DNA of 64,000 nucleotides, taken from NCBI RefSeq assembly GCF_007677875.1, contig NZ_VEDO01000005.1, positions 186,001 to 250,000 on the forward strand, in the 5' to 3' direction. The notes under the pieces are model-generated. The model was not told the DNA's origin and made no database searches. It saw only the letters and a program-made list of their open reading frames with translations. Positions within the stretch are counted from its first letter, which is position 1, and each line of letters begins with the position of its first letter. This document shows positions 8,918 to 17,242 of the stretch, in pieces. This DNA is from Variovorax boronicumulans. GTDB lineage: Bacteria > Pseudomonadota > Gammaproteobacteria > Burkholderiales > Burkholderiaceae_C. The position numbers and the translations under genes are program-made.

Positions 8918-9235
8918 TCAGGGCCGCACGGCCAGCGTATTGCGCACGTCGCGCACGCCCTTGACCTCGCGCGCGAGGCGCTCGGCCTGGGCCCGCTCGG
9001 CACCGGACTTGGCGAAGCCGGACAGGTTGACGGTGCCGTTCAGCGTCTGCACGTTGATGGCGCCGGCGTCCACGGTCTTGTCTTCCACGAACTTGGCCTT
9101 CACCGCGGTGGTGATGGCGGCGTCGTCGACGTAGGCGCCCATGGTCTGCTGATCGCGCACGACGGCGCAGCCGGTGATGGTGGCCACGCTCAGCGCGGCA
9201 ACGAGGACGAGGGTGACGGGGCGGAAGGTGCGCAT
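8918..9235 (-). CDS. BON-domain lipoprotein
   Basis: Exported BON protein of 105 residues. A signal sequence with lipobox-like ITGC places the lipidated Cys near residue 23. A single BON domain follows (DDAAITTAVKAKFVEDK, LNGTVNLSGFAKSGAERAQAERLAREVKGVRDVRNTL). The start at 9235 is chosen because CAGGAG lies 6-7 bp upstream; the open frame extends further without such a site. It resembles the BON protein at 5934 in layout and heads towards a row of other stress-type genes on the same strand. Confidence 0.9.
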   Translation of the reverse strand: MRTFRPVTLVLVAALSVATITGCAVVRDQQTMGAYVDDAAITTAVKAKFVEDKTVDAGAINVQTLNGTVNLSGFAKSGAERAQAERLAREVKGVRDVRNTLAVRP

Positions 9236-9306
9236 GGAAGGCTCCTGTGGTTTGTTGTGGTGCGGAACGGTGGCAGCGACAGGTTGCACGAGGCCTGGCG
9301 CCGATG

Positions 9307-9789
9307 TCACGCTGCGTCCGCGCGCTGGCCGGTGGCCACCGCTGCGGTCGTGCGTGAGTTTTCCTCCTCGCGAGGATCGGTGTCCGCGCCTGGCGGCGCG
9401 GCGATGAAGGAGCGCGCCGTGGCTTTCAGGTCGGACGATTTCATGAGCGCGAAGGCCACGCCGGTCAGCGGCAACAGGTGCCAGACGCGCAGCAGCGCCA
9501 GCGCAGCACCGGCTCCTGCCGCCACGCCGACCAAACGGTAGGGCTTGTCCTCAGCGTAGTCCTGCAGGGCAGGGCGCGCGAAGTCCACGGCGTTGTGGAT
9601 CGGATGCGAATGCCACCAGACCCGGGCCGCGCGTCGCATGCGCGGCAACATGCCTTGCTGCGCCAGTTCCGGATCCTCGGCCGGCAGGCCGGGGCGACGG
9701 CGACGCGCCAGCTGGCGCGCCAGTGCGTTGCGGGTGATCTCGAGCCGCTCACGCGGCGTGGGCTCGGTGGCCAGTTCAATGGTGTCCAT
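9307..9789 (-). CDS. Hypothetical membrane-associated protein of the stress cluster
   Basis: Protein of 160 residues that I cannot name with certainty. The N-terminal 50 residues are basic and helical (ERLEITRNALARQLARRRRPG), like the DUF3618-type start of membrane stress proteins. A hydrophobic segment around residues 88-115 (LVGVAAGAGAALALLRVWHLLPLTGVAFAL) should span the membrane, and the tail is charged. ATG 9789 has AGGAG at good spacing; a GTG 6 bp earlier is too close to that site. It overlaps the holin-like gene upstream by 14 bp, so the two are coupled. Confidence 0.75.
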   Translation of the reverse strand: MDTIELATEPTPRERLEITRNALARQLARRRRPGLPAEDPELAQQGMLPRMRRAARVWWHSHPIHNAVDFARPALQDYAEDKPYRLVGVAAGAGAALALLRVWHLLPLTGVAFALMKSSDLKATARSFIAAPPGADTDPREEENSRTTAAVATGQRADAA

Positions 9790-10165
9790 GGCCACCTTCT
9801 CCTGCAGTACGCAACAGGCCGATGTCGGCGGCCATTTGCCGGCGCAGTTCCGCGAAGCGCTCGCCCGGTGACGGACGCCGGCTGGCCAGCAGAGCCCCCA
9901 GCGTGATCAGCAAGGCAACACCAGGCACTGCCGCGAGGCCCCAGTGGAACTGTCCGTGCAGGAGGCCCAGCATGGCGGCCACACCGGCCAGGAGCACGAA
10001 CATCAGTCCGAAGATGCCCGCCACGGCCAGCGACACGACGCGCAGTTTGAGATCGCGGCCTGTCGCTGCCGCCTCTTCACTGGCCAGCGCCACATAGGCC
10101 GACAGGTGGTCGACCACGAGGTCGGGCCGCGAGACCACGGTTGAAAAGATCGGGTGCAGCATCAT
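9776..10165 (-). CDS. Phage holin family / Holin-X-like membrane protein
   Basis: Protein of 129 residues with an N-terminal amphipathic helix, two adjacent membrane segments (about 45-68 and 77-95) and a charged C-terminus ending GHGHH. This is the pattern of the PF07332 (Holin-X / YqjE-like) family. In proteobacteria these genes usually sit next to DUF883 (ElaB/YqjD) genes, exactly as here. They are chromosomal membrane proteins and not evidence of a prophage. The role is probably ribosome or envelope tethering under stress, by analogy with the YqjC-D-E group. Confidence 0.82.
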   Translation of the reverse strand: MMLHPIFSTVVSRPDLVVDHLSAYVALASEEAAATGRDLKLRVVSLAVAGIFGLMFVLLAGVAAMLGLLHGQFHWGLAAVPGVALLITLGALLASRRPSPGERFAELRRQMAADIGLLRTAGEGGHGHH

Positions 10166-10201
10166 CGTGGTGGGTTGGGGCGTGAAAAGGCGAAGTGCGG
10201 C

Positions 10202-10627
10202 TCAGTAGCTGCGGTTGCGGTGATCGCGCCGCTTGCGCGCGCTGTTCGCGCTGACCATGGCCAGTGCGGCAATCACCGCGCCTGCCGCGGCGGCAATCAG
10301 GATGGCGCGCACGGGCTGGTCGGCGACGTAGCGCTCGGTCACGGCCGCGTACTGGCGCAGCGTCTGCTGTGCCCGTGCGCCGGTCTGCGAGGCGATGTCC
10401 AGGCTGCGGTGGGCAAGCTTCTGGGCGTTGCTGGCGATGTCCTCCAGCGCCGGGTCGATGCGGCCACGTGCCTTGCGGATCGCGCTGTCGGCTCCGTCCA
10501 GCGCGTGCTGGGCCAGGTCGCGGGTGGATTCGACGGCTTCGTGGGCAGACTGCAGCACGCGATCGGAGAGGTGGCGGGTCATCTGGTCGGCGTCGCGGGC
10601 GAGGCCGTTGTGCGTGCGGAGGTTCAT
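10202..10627 (-). CDS. DUF883 (ElaB/YqjD-like) membrane protein
   Basis: Protein of 141 residues made of a long polar helix (about 1-105) followed by one C-terminal membrane segment (VRAILIAAAAGAVIAALAMVS) and a basic tail. This matches C-tail-anchored YqjD/ElaB proteins, which bind ribosomes at the inner membrane in stationary phase (family knowledge). Its helix is longer than in E. coli YqjD. It is the gene upstream of the Holin-X gene in the same orientation, with a 36-bp gap. Confidence 0.85.
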   Translation of the reverse strand: MNLRTHNGLARDADQMTRHLSDRVLQSAHEAVESTRDLAQHALDGADSAIRKARGRIDPALEDIASNAQKLAHRSLDIASQTGARAQQTLRQYAAVTERYVADQPVRAILIAAAAGAVIAALAMVSANSARKRRDHRNRSY

Positions 10628-10712
10628 AACAGGTTCCTTTGTGGTCGTTGGAAGGCGAGGGGGCCGGCGTGCATGGGTGCGCGGGCTGGGCGGCGCCGGC
10701 CGCTGGTGGCGC

Positions 10713-10877
10713 TCAGTTGCGCCGCACCATGCTCACGACGAAGCCCACGATGGCCATGATGGCGAAGATGAAGAACAGGATCTTGGCGATCTCCACGGCG
10801 CCGGCAGCGATGCCGCCGAAGCCGAAGACGGCTGCGATCAGTGCGATCACCAGGAAAACGACCGAGTAGTGCAGCAT
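10713..10877 (-). CDS. DUF1328 (YtjA-like) small membrane protein
   Basis: Protein of 54 residues consisting of two membrane helices separated by GFGGIAAG, typical of the DUF1328/YtjA family found in general stress regulons. ATG 10877 has AAGGAG upstream at good spacing. It is the first gene of the stress block 8918-10877 on the minus strand. Confidence 0.9.
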   Translation of the reverse strand: MLHYSVVFLVIALIAAVFGFGGIAAGAVEIAKILFFIFAIMAIVGFVVSMVRRN

Positions 10878-11036
10878 GACGGACTCCTTGTGGCTGTTGG
10901 TCAGACCATCGTCGTGGTCTGGTCGCAAGCGTACGGAGTGCGGCGCGAACCGTTGATCAGCGACTGGCGGCTCGCGCCGTCGGTTGCGGTGCGCTGGCAG
11001 CGTAGGAGGGTGCCGACCCGCAGGCCCTGGGGCCGC

Positions 11037-12419
11037 TCAGCCGTCCGCGCGCGGTGCGGGAGTACGCAGCGGCAGCGTGGCAGAAACCCTTGTGCCCTGG
11101 CCTGGCGTGGAATGGATGACGAGCCGGCCCCCGGCGGCCTCCACCCGGTGGCGCATGCCGGCCAGGCCGTGGCTGGCCGCCGGCATGGTGCGCGCGGTGT
11201 CGAAACCCTGGCCGTCGTCCTCGACCTCCACCGTCACATTGCTGCCGTAGTTCTGCACGCTGACATGCACCTGCTGGGCACGCGCGTACTTGCCGATGTT
11301 GGTCAACGACTCCTGCACCAGCCGGTAGACGGTGAGCTGCGCGGCCTCGTCGAGATCGACAGACTCCAGATTGGTGGTGACCGACAGCACGGAACGTTCG
11401 CCGAATTCGCGCGCCAGGATCTCCAGGGACGTGACCAGCCCCAGGTTGGTGAGCGAGGAAGGGCGCAGGTCTTCGATGATGCGGCGCTTCAGGGCAATGC
11501 CGCTGTTGAGCGTGTCGGTCAGGTGCTGGATGCGCTGCTGCGCATCGGGCGAGTCCGCGCCCAGGCGCGACTTGAGCCGCGCCACGTCCAGCTTGGCGGC
11601 CGTCAGCAGCGCCCCGAGTTCATCGTGCAGCTCGCGCGCGAGATGGCCGCGCTCGCGCTCGCGCACCTCCTGCAGATGGGTGGCCAGTTCGGCCAGGCTG
11701 GCCGTGCGTTCCTTGACCTGCTGGCCCAGCAGGTCGCGCTCACGCTGCAGGTCTTCCTGCACACGCTGGTCCACGGCCTGCAGCCGGCGTGTCTGGCGCA
11801 AATACATGTAGAAAGCCAGCAGGCCGACCAGCGCCACGAGCGCGATGCCGATGCGCGAGAGCTGCAACGCCTGCGTGATCTGCGCCTCGCCAGCCGCCTG
11901 GCGCATCATGGCGGCCTGCAGCAGCTGCGCCGACTGTTCGCGGATCGCGTTCATGTGCTCCTGGCCCACGTCGGTGCTCAGCACGAACTTCCAGGCGTCC
12001 TCGTGGCCCTGCTTGCGCAGGCGCACGCTGACGTCCATCTCGGCCAGTTTGCGCTGCACGTTGCGTGAGAGTTCGGCGAACAGCTCCAGCTCGTGCGGGT
12101 GCTGCAGGTACAGGCCACGCAGCGCGTCCAGGTTCTGCGCAATGACCGAGGTGGCGCTTTCGTAAGGCTCGAGGTAGCGCGCGTCGCCGGTCAGCAGGTA
12201 GCCACGCTGGCCGGTTTCGGCGTCGAGCATGTGCTGCAGGAGCTGGGTGACGCCGCTGCGCGTCTGCTGCACCTGCGTCATGCTGGACAGCGCGGCCATG
12301 GAGCGGCTGTGGCCGGTCTCGTTGATCGCGATCAGCACGGCCGCGGCGAGGATCGCCAGCGGCAGGCTGATGGCCATGGTCGGAATGGACAGCCAGCGCG
12401 GACGTGCGAAGCGCGGCAC
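11037..12419 (-). CDS. Sensor histidine kinase, CHASE3 + HisKA_3
   Basis: Inner-membrane sensor kinase of 460 residues. The first membrane segment is at about 15-33. A periplasmic CHASE3-type domain follows (about 38-185, with LLQHMLDAETGQRGYLLTGDARYLEPYE). The second segment (IGIALVALVGLLAFYMYL) is near 195-212. A coiled coil leads to the NarX-type HisKA_3 box ERGHLARELHDELGALLTA, with the phospho-accepting His. The HATPase has LVQESLTNIGKYA and the G1 box DDGQGFD. It is transcribed 17 bp after a response regulator gene. CHASE3 ligands are generally unknown. Confidence 0.92.
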   Translation of the reverse strand: MPRFARPRWLSIPTMAISLPLAILAAAVLIAINETGHSRSMAALSSMTQVQQTRSGVTQLLQHMLDAETGQRGYLLTGDARYLEPYESATSVIAQNLDALRGLYLQHPHELELFAELSRNVQRKLAEMDVSVRLRKQGHEDAWKFVLSTDVGQEHMNAIREQSAQLLQAAMMRQAAGEAQITQALQLSRIGIALVALVGLLAFYMYLRQTRRLQAVDQRVQEDLQRERDLLGQQVKERTASLAELATHLQEVRERERGHLARELHDELGALLTAAKLDVARLKSRLGADSPDAQQRIQHLTDTLNSGIALKRRIIEDLRPSSLTNLGLVTSLEILAREFGERSVLSVTTNLESVDLDEAAQLTVYRLVQESLTNIGKYARAQQVHVSVQNYGSNVTVEVEDDGQGFDTARTMPAASHGLAGMRHRVEAAGGRLVIHSTPGQGTRVSATLPLRTPAPRADG

Positions 12420-12436
12420 GCGTCAGCCTCCCGCGA

Positions 12437-12847
12437 TCAGGCGCGCGAATGCTCGACGCAAAAATCGATCAGTGCATCGATCTCGTTGGACTTGTCGAAC
12501 ACCGCGTCCACGCCCAACTGGGCGCAGCGCTTGCGGATGTCGGGCGTGGCGTAGTTGGAGAGCACCACGAGCTTTTGGCCCGGCGCCCGGTCCTTGCAGG
12601 CGTGCAGGATGCCCAGACCGCTGCCCTGCTTCAAGAACAGGTCGATGATGGCGAGATCCCATTGCGGGGCATTTTCGGTGAGCCAGGCCTTGCCCTCGTT
12701 TTCGGTTTCGGCACTGCCCACCGCCTGGATGTTCGCCAGTTCCTCCAGGGTCGCGACGAGGTTCTCGCGGATGGTGGGGTTGTCTTCGACGATGTAGGTT
12801 CTGAGCGGCACGGCGGTTGGAGTTCTGGCCGCGGGAAGGGGCTTCAC
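12437..12847 (-). CDS. Receiver-only response regulator
   Basis: Protein of 136 residues holding just a CheY-like receiver. Acidic residues are in YIVEDNP, the phospho-acceptor Asp is in LAIIDLFLKQGSG, the Thr/Ser switch is in VVLSNYA and the Lys is in FDKSNE. No DNA-binding domain follows. HisKA_3 kinases normally pair with LuxR-type regulators, so the missing output domain is unusual. It is co-oriented with the kinase gene and 17 bp before it. It may pass phosphate to another protein or act by protein contact. Confidence 0.9.
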   Translation of the reverse strand: MKPLPAARTPTAVPLRTYIVEDNPTIRENLVATLEELANIQAVGSAETENEGKAWLTENAPQWDLAIIDLFLKQGSGLGILHACKDRAPGQKLVVLSNYATPDIRKRCAQLGVDAVFDKSNEIDALIDFCVEHSRA

Positions 12848-12944
12848 CCGCGCTCGAAAGATTGTGCCAGCCTGCCCTCGGCCGACACGTAGGAGCTTGC
12901 CTACACATTGGCGGCTCCGTTCTCCGGGTATACACCCGGCTTTC

Positions 12945-13367
12945 TCACACCCGCCCGATGATGGAAGCGGTGGCCATCAACTCCTCGAGCAACGCCAGTG
13001 AAACCCGTCCCGACACCGCGTAGGGGTCGAGTTCGGCCTTCTCGGAGTACTTGAGCAGGATGGAATGGTTGAGCCGGTTCAGGTTGACCTGGCCCATGGT
13101 CCAGCCGCCGAAGCGCCGCTCGGTGATTTCCTCGAAGTGCAAAAGCGCCACGTCCTGGTGGCGTGGGTCCTTCTGGATGTGGCCGAAGAGTTCGCTCACG
13201 GCCATGCGGCCGCCTTCGATCGCCTGCAGAAAGATGCCGCCTCCGTAGCACAGGATGCCGGTGATGCCGCAACTGGGATTGTGTTCGCGGGCCTGGGTCA
13301 GGATGGCCTCGATGGCGCCGGGGCTGGTGTCCACGGCGCGGCTGGCGTAAAGCAGACGGACGAGCAT
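12945..13367 (-). CDS. BLUF-domain blue-light photoreceptor
   Basis: FAD-binding BLUF domain occupying nearly the whole 140 residues. It has the light-active Tyr in LVRLLYASRA, Asn/Gln flavin contacts (NPSCGITGILCY and FLQAIEGG), and the W/M region FGGWTMGQVNL. A short C-terminal helical cap follows without an effector domain, so it signals by protein contact. It starts 9 bp after folE ends, so the two are very likely co-transcribed. Confidence 0.93.
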   Translation of the reverse strand: MLVRLLYASRAVDTSPGAIEAILTQAREHNPSCGITGILCYGGGIFLQAIEGGRMAVSELFGHIQKDPRHQDVALLHFEEITERRFGGWTMGQVNLNRLNHSILLKYSEKAELDPYAVSGRVSLALLEELMATASIIGRV

Positions 13368-13376
13368 GGGCTGCCT

Positions 13377-14114
13377 TCAGGACTTGCGTTGGGGGATCAG
13401 CGCGAGGAATTCACGGCGCAGGTTCGGGTCTTTGAGGAACACACCGCGCATGACGGAGTTGATCATCTTGCTGTCCATGTCCTTCACGCCGCGCCAGGCC
13501 ATGCAGTAGTGGCTGGCTTCCATCACGATGGCCAGACCGTCGGGCTGGGTCTTGTCCATGATCAGGTCGGCCAGCTGCACCACGGCCTCCTCCTGGATCT
13601 GCGGGCGGCCCATGATCCACTCGGCCAGCCGTGCGTACTTGGACAGGCCGATCACGTTGGTGTGCTCGTTGGGCATCACTCCGATCCAGACGCGGCCGAT
13701 GACGGGGCAGAAGTGGTGCGAGCAGGCACTGCGCACCGTGATCGGACCCACGATCATGAGCTCGTTCAGATGCTCGGCGTTGGGAAATTCGGTGATGCTG
13801 GGCGGCTTGACATAGCGGCCGCGGAACACCTCATTGACATACATCTTGGCCACGCGGCGTGCCGTGTTGTCGGTGTTGTGGTCTCGCTCGGTGTCGATGA
13901 CCATGCTGGAGAGCACGCCCTCCATCTTCTGCGTGACCTCGTCGAGCAGTTGCTCGAGTTCGCCGGGCTCGATGAAGTCGGCGATGTTGTCGTTGGCGTT
14001 GAAGCGCTTCTTCGCCGCGTTCAGGCGTTCGCGGATCTTGACCGACACGGGCGTGCCTTCGTCATCGGCGGCGGAGGGGGACAGCGCTGCTGCGCCTGGC
14101 GGGTGCATGAGCAT
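13377..14114 (-). CDS. folE: GTP cyclohydrolase I
   Basis: Converts GTP to 7,8-dihydroneopterin triphosphate, the first step of tetrahydrofolate synthesis. Protein of 245 residues with zinc ligands in SACSHHFCP and in HYCMAWRGV, and the conserved VIGLSKYARLAEWIM and QLADLI blocks. The N-terminus has about 45 extra, non-conserved residues; the first or second ATG could be used. It precedes the BLUF gene by 9 bp. nudB, which acts on the FolE product, lies 4.3 kb upstream on the same strand. Confidence 0.95.
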   Translation of the reverse strand: MLMHPPGAAALSPSAADDEGTPVSVKIRERLNAAKKRFNANDNIADFIEPGELEQLLDEVTQKMEGVLSSMVIDTERDHNTDNTARRVAKMYVNEVFRGRYVKPPSITEFPNAEHLNELMIVGPITVRSACSHHFCPVIGRVWIGVMPNEHTNVIGLSKYARLAEWIMGRPQIQEEAVVQLADLIMDKTQPDGLAIVMEASHYCMAWRGVKDMDSKMINSVMRGVFLKDPNLRREFLALIPQRKS

Positions 14115-14123
14115 CGCGGGATA

Positions 14124-15875
14124 TTACCCCAGCGCCTTTGAGGCGGTGGTCTGCGGCGTGGGCGCCGTGGCATGGAGAAGATCCTCGAGTTCGCCCAGCG
14201 TGCCGGCCTCGTGCAGGGGCTTGTCGTCGCGAATGCGCAGCATGCGCGGAAAGCGCACCGCGATCCCGCTCTTGTGGCGCGGACTGCGTGCGATGCCCTC
14301 GAAACCGAGCTCGAACACCAGCGAGGGCACGACGCTGCGCACCGGGCCGAACTTCTCCAGCGTGTTCCTGCGGATGATGGCATCCACGCGGCGGAACTCG
14401 GCATCGGTCAAGCCCGAGTAGGCCTTGGCAAAGGCGACCAGCTGCAGTGCGCCAGGCTGGGCCGGCTCCTTGCGCGCGATCGCGTCGATCACGGCCTGGG
14501 CCTCGGCCGCGTCCTGCGGTGCGCGGTTCCAGACTGCGAAGGTGTAGTCGGTGTAGACCGAGGCGCGCCGGCCGTGGCCGGCCTGGGCGTAGACGAGTAC
14601 TGCGTCCACGGCCATGGGATCGATCTTCCATTTCCACCACAGGCCGTCCTGCTTGGTGCGGCCCGTGCCGTAGGCGGCGTCACGGCGTTTGAGCATCAGC
14701 CCTTCCACGCTGCGTTCGCGCGATGTGGCGCGCGCAGCGGCAAGGGCCGGCCAGTCGGCGCCTGCTACCAGCGGCGACAGGCGCAGCCCGGGATGCGCGG
14801 CCAACAGCCGCTCCAGTTCGGCGCGGCGCGTCGATTGGGGCCGGGCGCGCTGCTCCTGGCCCGCCAGTTCCAGCAGGTCGTAGGCGACGAAGGCCACCGG
14901 CGCGTCGGCCAGCAGCTTGCGCGGCAGCGTCTTGCGCGCGATGCGCTGCTGCAGCAAGGCGAAGGGCGCGGGCTGTTCGGCTTCGGCCGGCCAGACCAGG
15001 ATCTCGCCGTCCAGCACCGTGCCGTCGGGCAGGGCCTGCGCGACCGCCACGATTTCGGGAAAACGCTCGGTCACGAGTTCCTCGCCGCGTGACCACAGCC
15101 AGACCTGGCCTGCGCGCTTGACGATCTGGCCGCGGATGCCGTCGTACTTCCATTCCACCTGCCAGTCGTCCACCGGGCCCAGGCGCTCGGGCAGTCCGGC
15201 CAGCGGCGTGTCGAGCTGGTGGGCCAGGAAGAATGGGTAGGGCTGGCCAGGGTCGGCCGGCGCGTGCGGGCTGTCTTCGTCCAGTGCCGCATGGGTCAAT
15301 GCCGCGAAGCGCTCGGGCGTGGGCATGCTGCGTGTGTCGGTGTAGCCCATCATGCGCTGGGCCACGCGCTTGGCGTCCACGCCTGCGTGCGCGGCCAGCG
15401 CGCGCTGCACCAGCAGCTTGCTGACGCCCACGCGAAAGCTCCCGCCCACGAGCTTGATGAGCAGGAAGCGGCCCTGCGGATCCAGCTCCTGCCAGTAACT
15501 GCGCACGCGCGCCGCGACCTCGGGCTCGGGCAGGCCGCGCAGCGGCAGCAGGCGTTCCTCGATCCAGGTTGCGAGCCCCAGCGAGCTGCTGCCGCCGTCC
15601 AACGGCAGGATGTAGGCGATGGTCTCGGCCAGGTCGCCCACGGCCTGGTAGCTTTCCTCGAACAGCCAGTCGGGGACGCCGGCCATCTCGCAGGCGATCG
15701 CCCGCAGGCTGGCGGTGCGCACCACTTGGCGCGGCTTGCCGCCGGCCAGGAAGTAGACGGCCCACGCTGCGTCGGCCGGCTGGGCCTGGGCAAAGTAGCG
15801 CTGCATGGCCTGCACCTTGGCGCTGGTGGAGGTGGTGGCGTCCAGCTCGCTGAACAGGCGCGCGAACAGCTTCAT
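14124..15875 (-). CDS. ATP-dependent DNA ligase (LigC/Lhr-cluster type)
   Basis: Seals nicks using ATP, forming a ligase-adenylate. The 583 residues contain an N-terminal DNA-binding domain (about 1-200), then motif I WKYDGIRGQ with the nucleotidyl Lys near residue 240, motif III-like VLDGEILVW, motif IV EGLMLKRRDAAYG and motif V WWKWKIDP. An OB domain ends the protein. The ATG overlaps the stop of the exonuclease gene by 4 bp. This ligase-exonuclease pair is a recognised bacterial repair module, often with an Lhr helicase that is absent here. Confidence 0.95.
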   Translation of the reverse strand: MKLFARLFSELDATTSTSAKVQAMQRYFAQAQPADAAWAVYFLAGGKPRQVVRTASLRAIACEMAGVPDWLFEESYQAVGDLAETIAYILPLDGGSSSLGLATWIEERLLPLRGLPEPEVAARVRSYWQELDPQGRFLLIKLVGGSFRVGVSKLLVQRALAAHAGVDAKRVAQRMMGYTDTRSMPTPERFAALTHAALDEDSPHAPADPGQPYPFFLAHQLDTPLAGLPERLGPVDDWQVEWKYDGIRGQIVKRAGQVWLWSRGEELVTERFPEIVAVAQALPDGTVLDGEILVWPAEAEQPAPFALLQQRIARKTLPRKLLADAPVAFVAYDLLELAGQEQRARPQSTRRAELERLLAAHPGLRLSPLVAGADWPALAAARATSRERSVEGLMLKRRDAAYGTGRTKQDGLWWKWKIDPMAVDAVLVYAQAGHGRRASVYTDYTFAVWNRAPQDAAEAQAVIDAIARKEPAQPGALQLVAFAKAYSGLTDAEFRRVDAIIRRNTLEKFGPVRSVVPSLVFELGFEGIARSPRHKSGIAVRFPRMLRIRDDKPLHEAGTLGELEDLLHATAPTPQTTASKALG

Positions 15876-16876
15876 GCGGCCTCGGCCTCCAGCGCCTCGT
15901 CGCCGTACTCGGTCTGGAAGGCGCCGGCCTGCAGGCCTTGCTCGGCCAGGTAGCGCACCATGACCGGGATGCTGCCGTGGGTCACGATCACGCGTTGTGC
16001 GCCCGTCGCGCCGATGGCGCGGTGCAGGCCGGGCCAGTCGGCATGGTCGCTGAGCACGAAGCCGCGGTCGTAGCCACCACGCCGGCGCGCGCCGCGCAGC
16101 TGCATCCAGCCGCTCGCGAATGCCGTGCCGATCTCGCCGAAGCGGCGCGCCCAAGTGCTCGCCGCCGCGCTGGGCGGGCACAGCACCAGCGCGCGCTTGA
16201 ACAGGGCGCGGTCTGTCACCTCGGTCGCCAGCTGCGTGGCGGGCAGGGCGACGCCGGCTGCGCGGTAGGCCTGGTTGAGCGGCTCCACGGCACCGTGCAC
16301 GACGATGGGACCAATGGCCGCGTTCACGCCGGCCAGGATGCGCTGCGCCTTGCCGAAGCTGTAGCAGGCCAGCAGGCTGGCACGGCCGAGTTCGGCATTG
16401 GCCTGCCACCAGGCGTCGATCTCGGCGAACAGCTCGGCATCGCCGCGCCAGCGGTAGATCGGAAGGCCGAAGGTCGATTCGGTGATGAACACGTCGCAGC
16501 GTTGCGCTTCGAACGGCGCGCAGGTTGGATCCGGCGCGACCTTGTAGTCGCCGCTGGCCACCCAGACCTGGCCACCGTGGGCCAGGCGCACTTGGGCCGA
16601 GCCCAGCACGTGGCCGGCCGGATGCAGCGAAATCTCCACGCCCTGGTGCACGATGCGCTCGCCATAGGCCAAGGTCTGCAGCGTGATGTCGCCCAGGCGC
16701 TGGCGCAGCACGCCTTCGCCAGGCGCGGCCGCCAGGTAGTGGCCGTGGCCGGTGCGCGCGTGGTCCGCATGGGCATGGGTGATCACGGCCCGGTCCACCG
16801 GCCGCCACGGGTCGATGTAGAAATCGCCGGGCGGGCAGTAAAGTCCTTCGGGCCGCTGCACCACGAGTTCGCTCAT
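15872..16876 (-). CDS. Ligase-associated MBL-fold DNA exonuclease
   Basis: Metallo-beta-lactamase-fold nuclease of the ligase-associated 'Exo' family; 334 residues, usual length. The metal motif HAHADHAR (HxHxDH) is near residue 35. A further His is in HPAGHVLGSAQV and an acidic ligand in VASGDYKV. ESTFGLPIYRW is a family block. It overlaps the downstream DNA ligase gene by 4 bp (ATGA), implying coupled translation and a shared role in end trimming before ligation. Confidence 0.93.
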   Translation of the reverse strand: MSELVVQRPEGLYCPPGDFYIDPWRPVDRAVITHAHADHARTGHGHYLAAAPGEGVLRQRLGDITLQTLAYGERIVHQGVEISLHPAGHVLGSAQVRLAHGGQVWVASGDYKVAPDPTCAPFEAQRCDVFITESTFGLPIYRWRGDAELFAEIDAWWQANAELGRASLLACYSFGKAQRILAGVNAAIGPIVVHGAVEPLNQAYRAAGVALPATQLATEVTDRALFKRALVLCPPSAAASTWARRFGEIGTAFASGWMQLRGARRRGGYDRGFVLSDHADWPGLHRAIGATGAQRVIVTHGSIPVMVRYLAEQGLQAGAFQTEYGDEALEAEAA

Positions 16877-17242
16877 GGGGCGGCATTGTGCGGCTGGCCG
16901 GCCTGCGGCAGCGAACGGCCCGAACGCAATGGTCGCGTCGGCGGCCGCCCCGCACCAGTGGCAGCGATCTTCCCGGCCACCGGACCGTCATGCAAAGAGA
17001 CCTTCGCGCCGGACCCTGCGCCGACGAGGCCGCCATCCGCCGGTCTACGCTCGTCCAGCCACCATGCACATCGATCCCAAAGCCCGGCCGCCATGCTCGG
17101 CGCCCATGCACCCCGCTCATCCCGCGGTGCGCGTGTTCGTGCAGCGCATGGCGGCACCCGAGGTCTGCGGGCGGACGGCACGCCGGGTCGAGCGCCCCCG
17201 CGAGGCTGGCGTCGCCTGGCGGGCGGCCGGGCGGCTGCTGGT
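16877..17242. other. Intergenic region without a recognisable gene
   Basis: About 366 bp between the exonuclease start and the end of the clsB-like gene. A possible 61-codon frame on the plus strand (17064-17249) overlaps the clsB-like end and shows no family features or ribosome-binding site. I find no clear terminator or repeat. Confidence 0.4.

Noticed and set aside
9776-10165. Holin-like protein as a sign of a prophage
   Set aside because: The family (Holin-X/YqjE-like) is chromosomal next to DUF883 genes, and no other phage gene lies nearby.
14124-17120. A 998-codon minus-strand reading frame covering the ligase and upstream DNA
   Set aside because: The ligase part begins at the ATG at 15875. 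The upstream part runs through the exonuclease gene in another frame and has no domain features.
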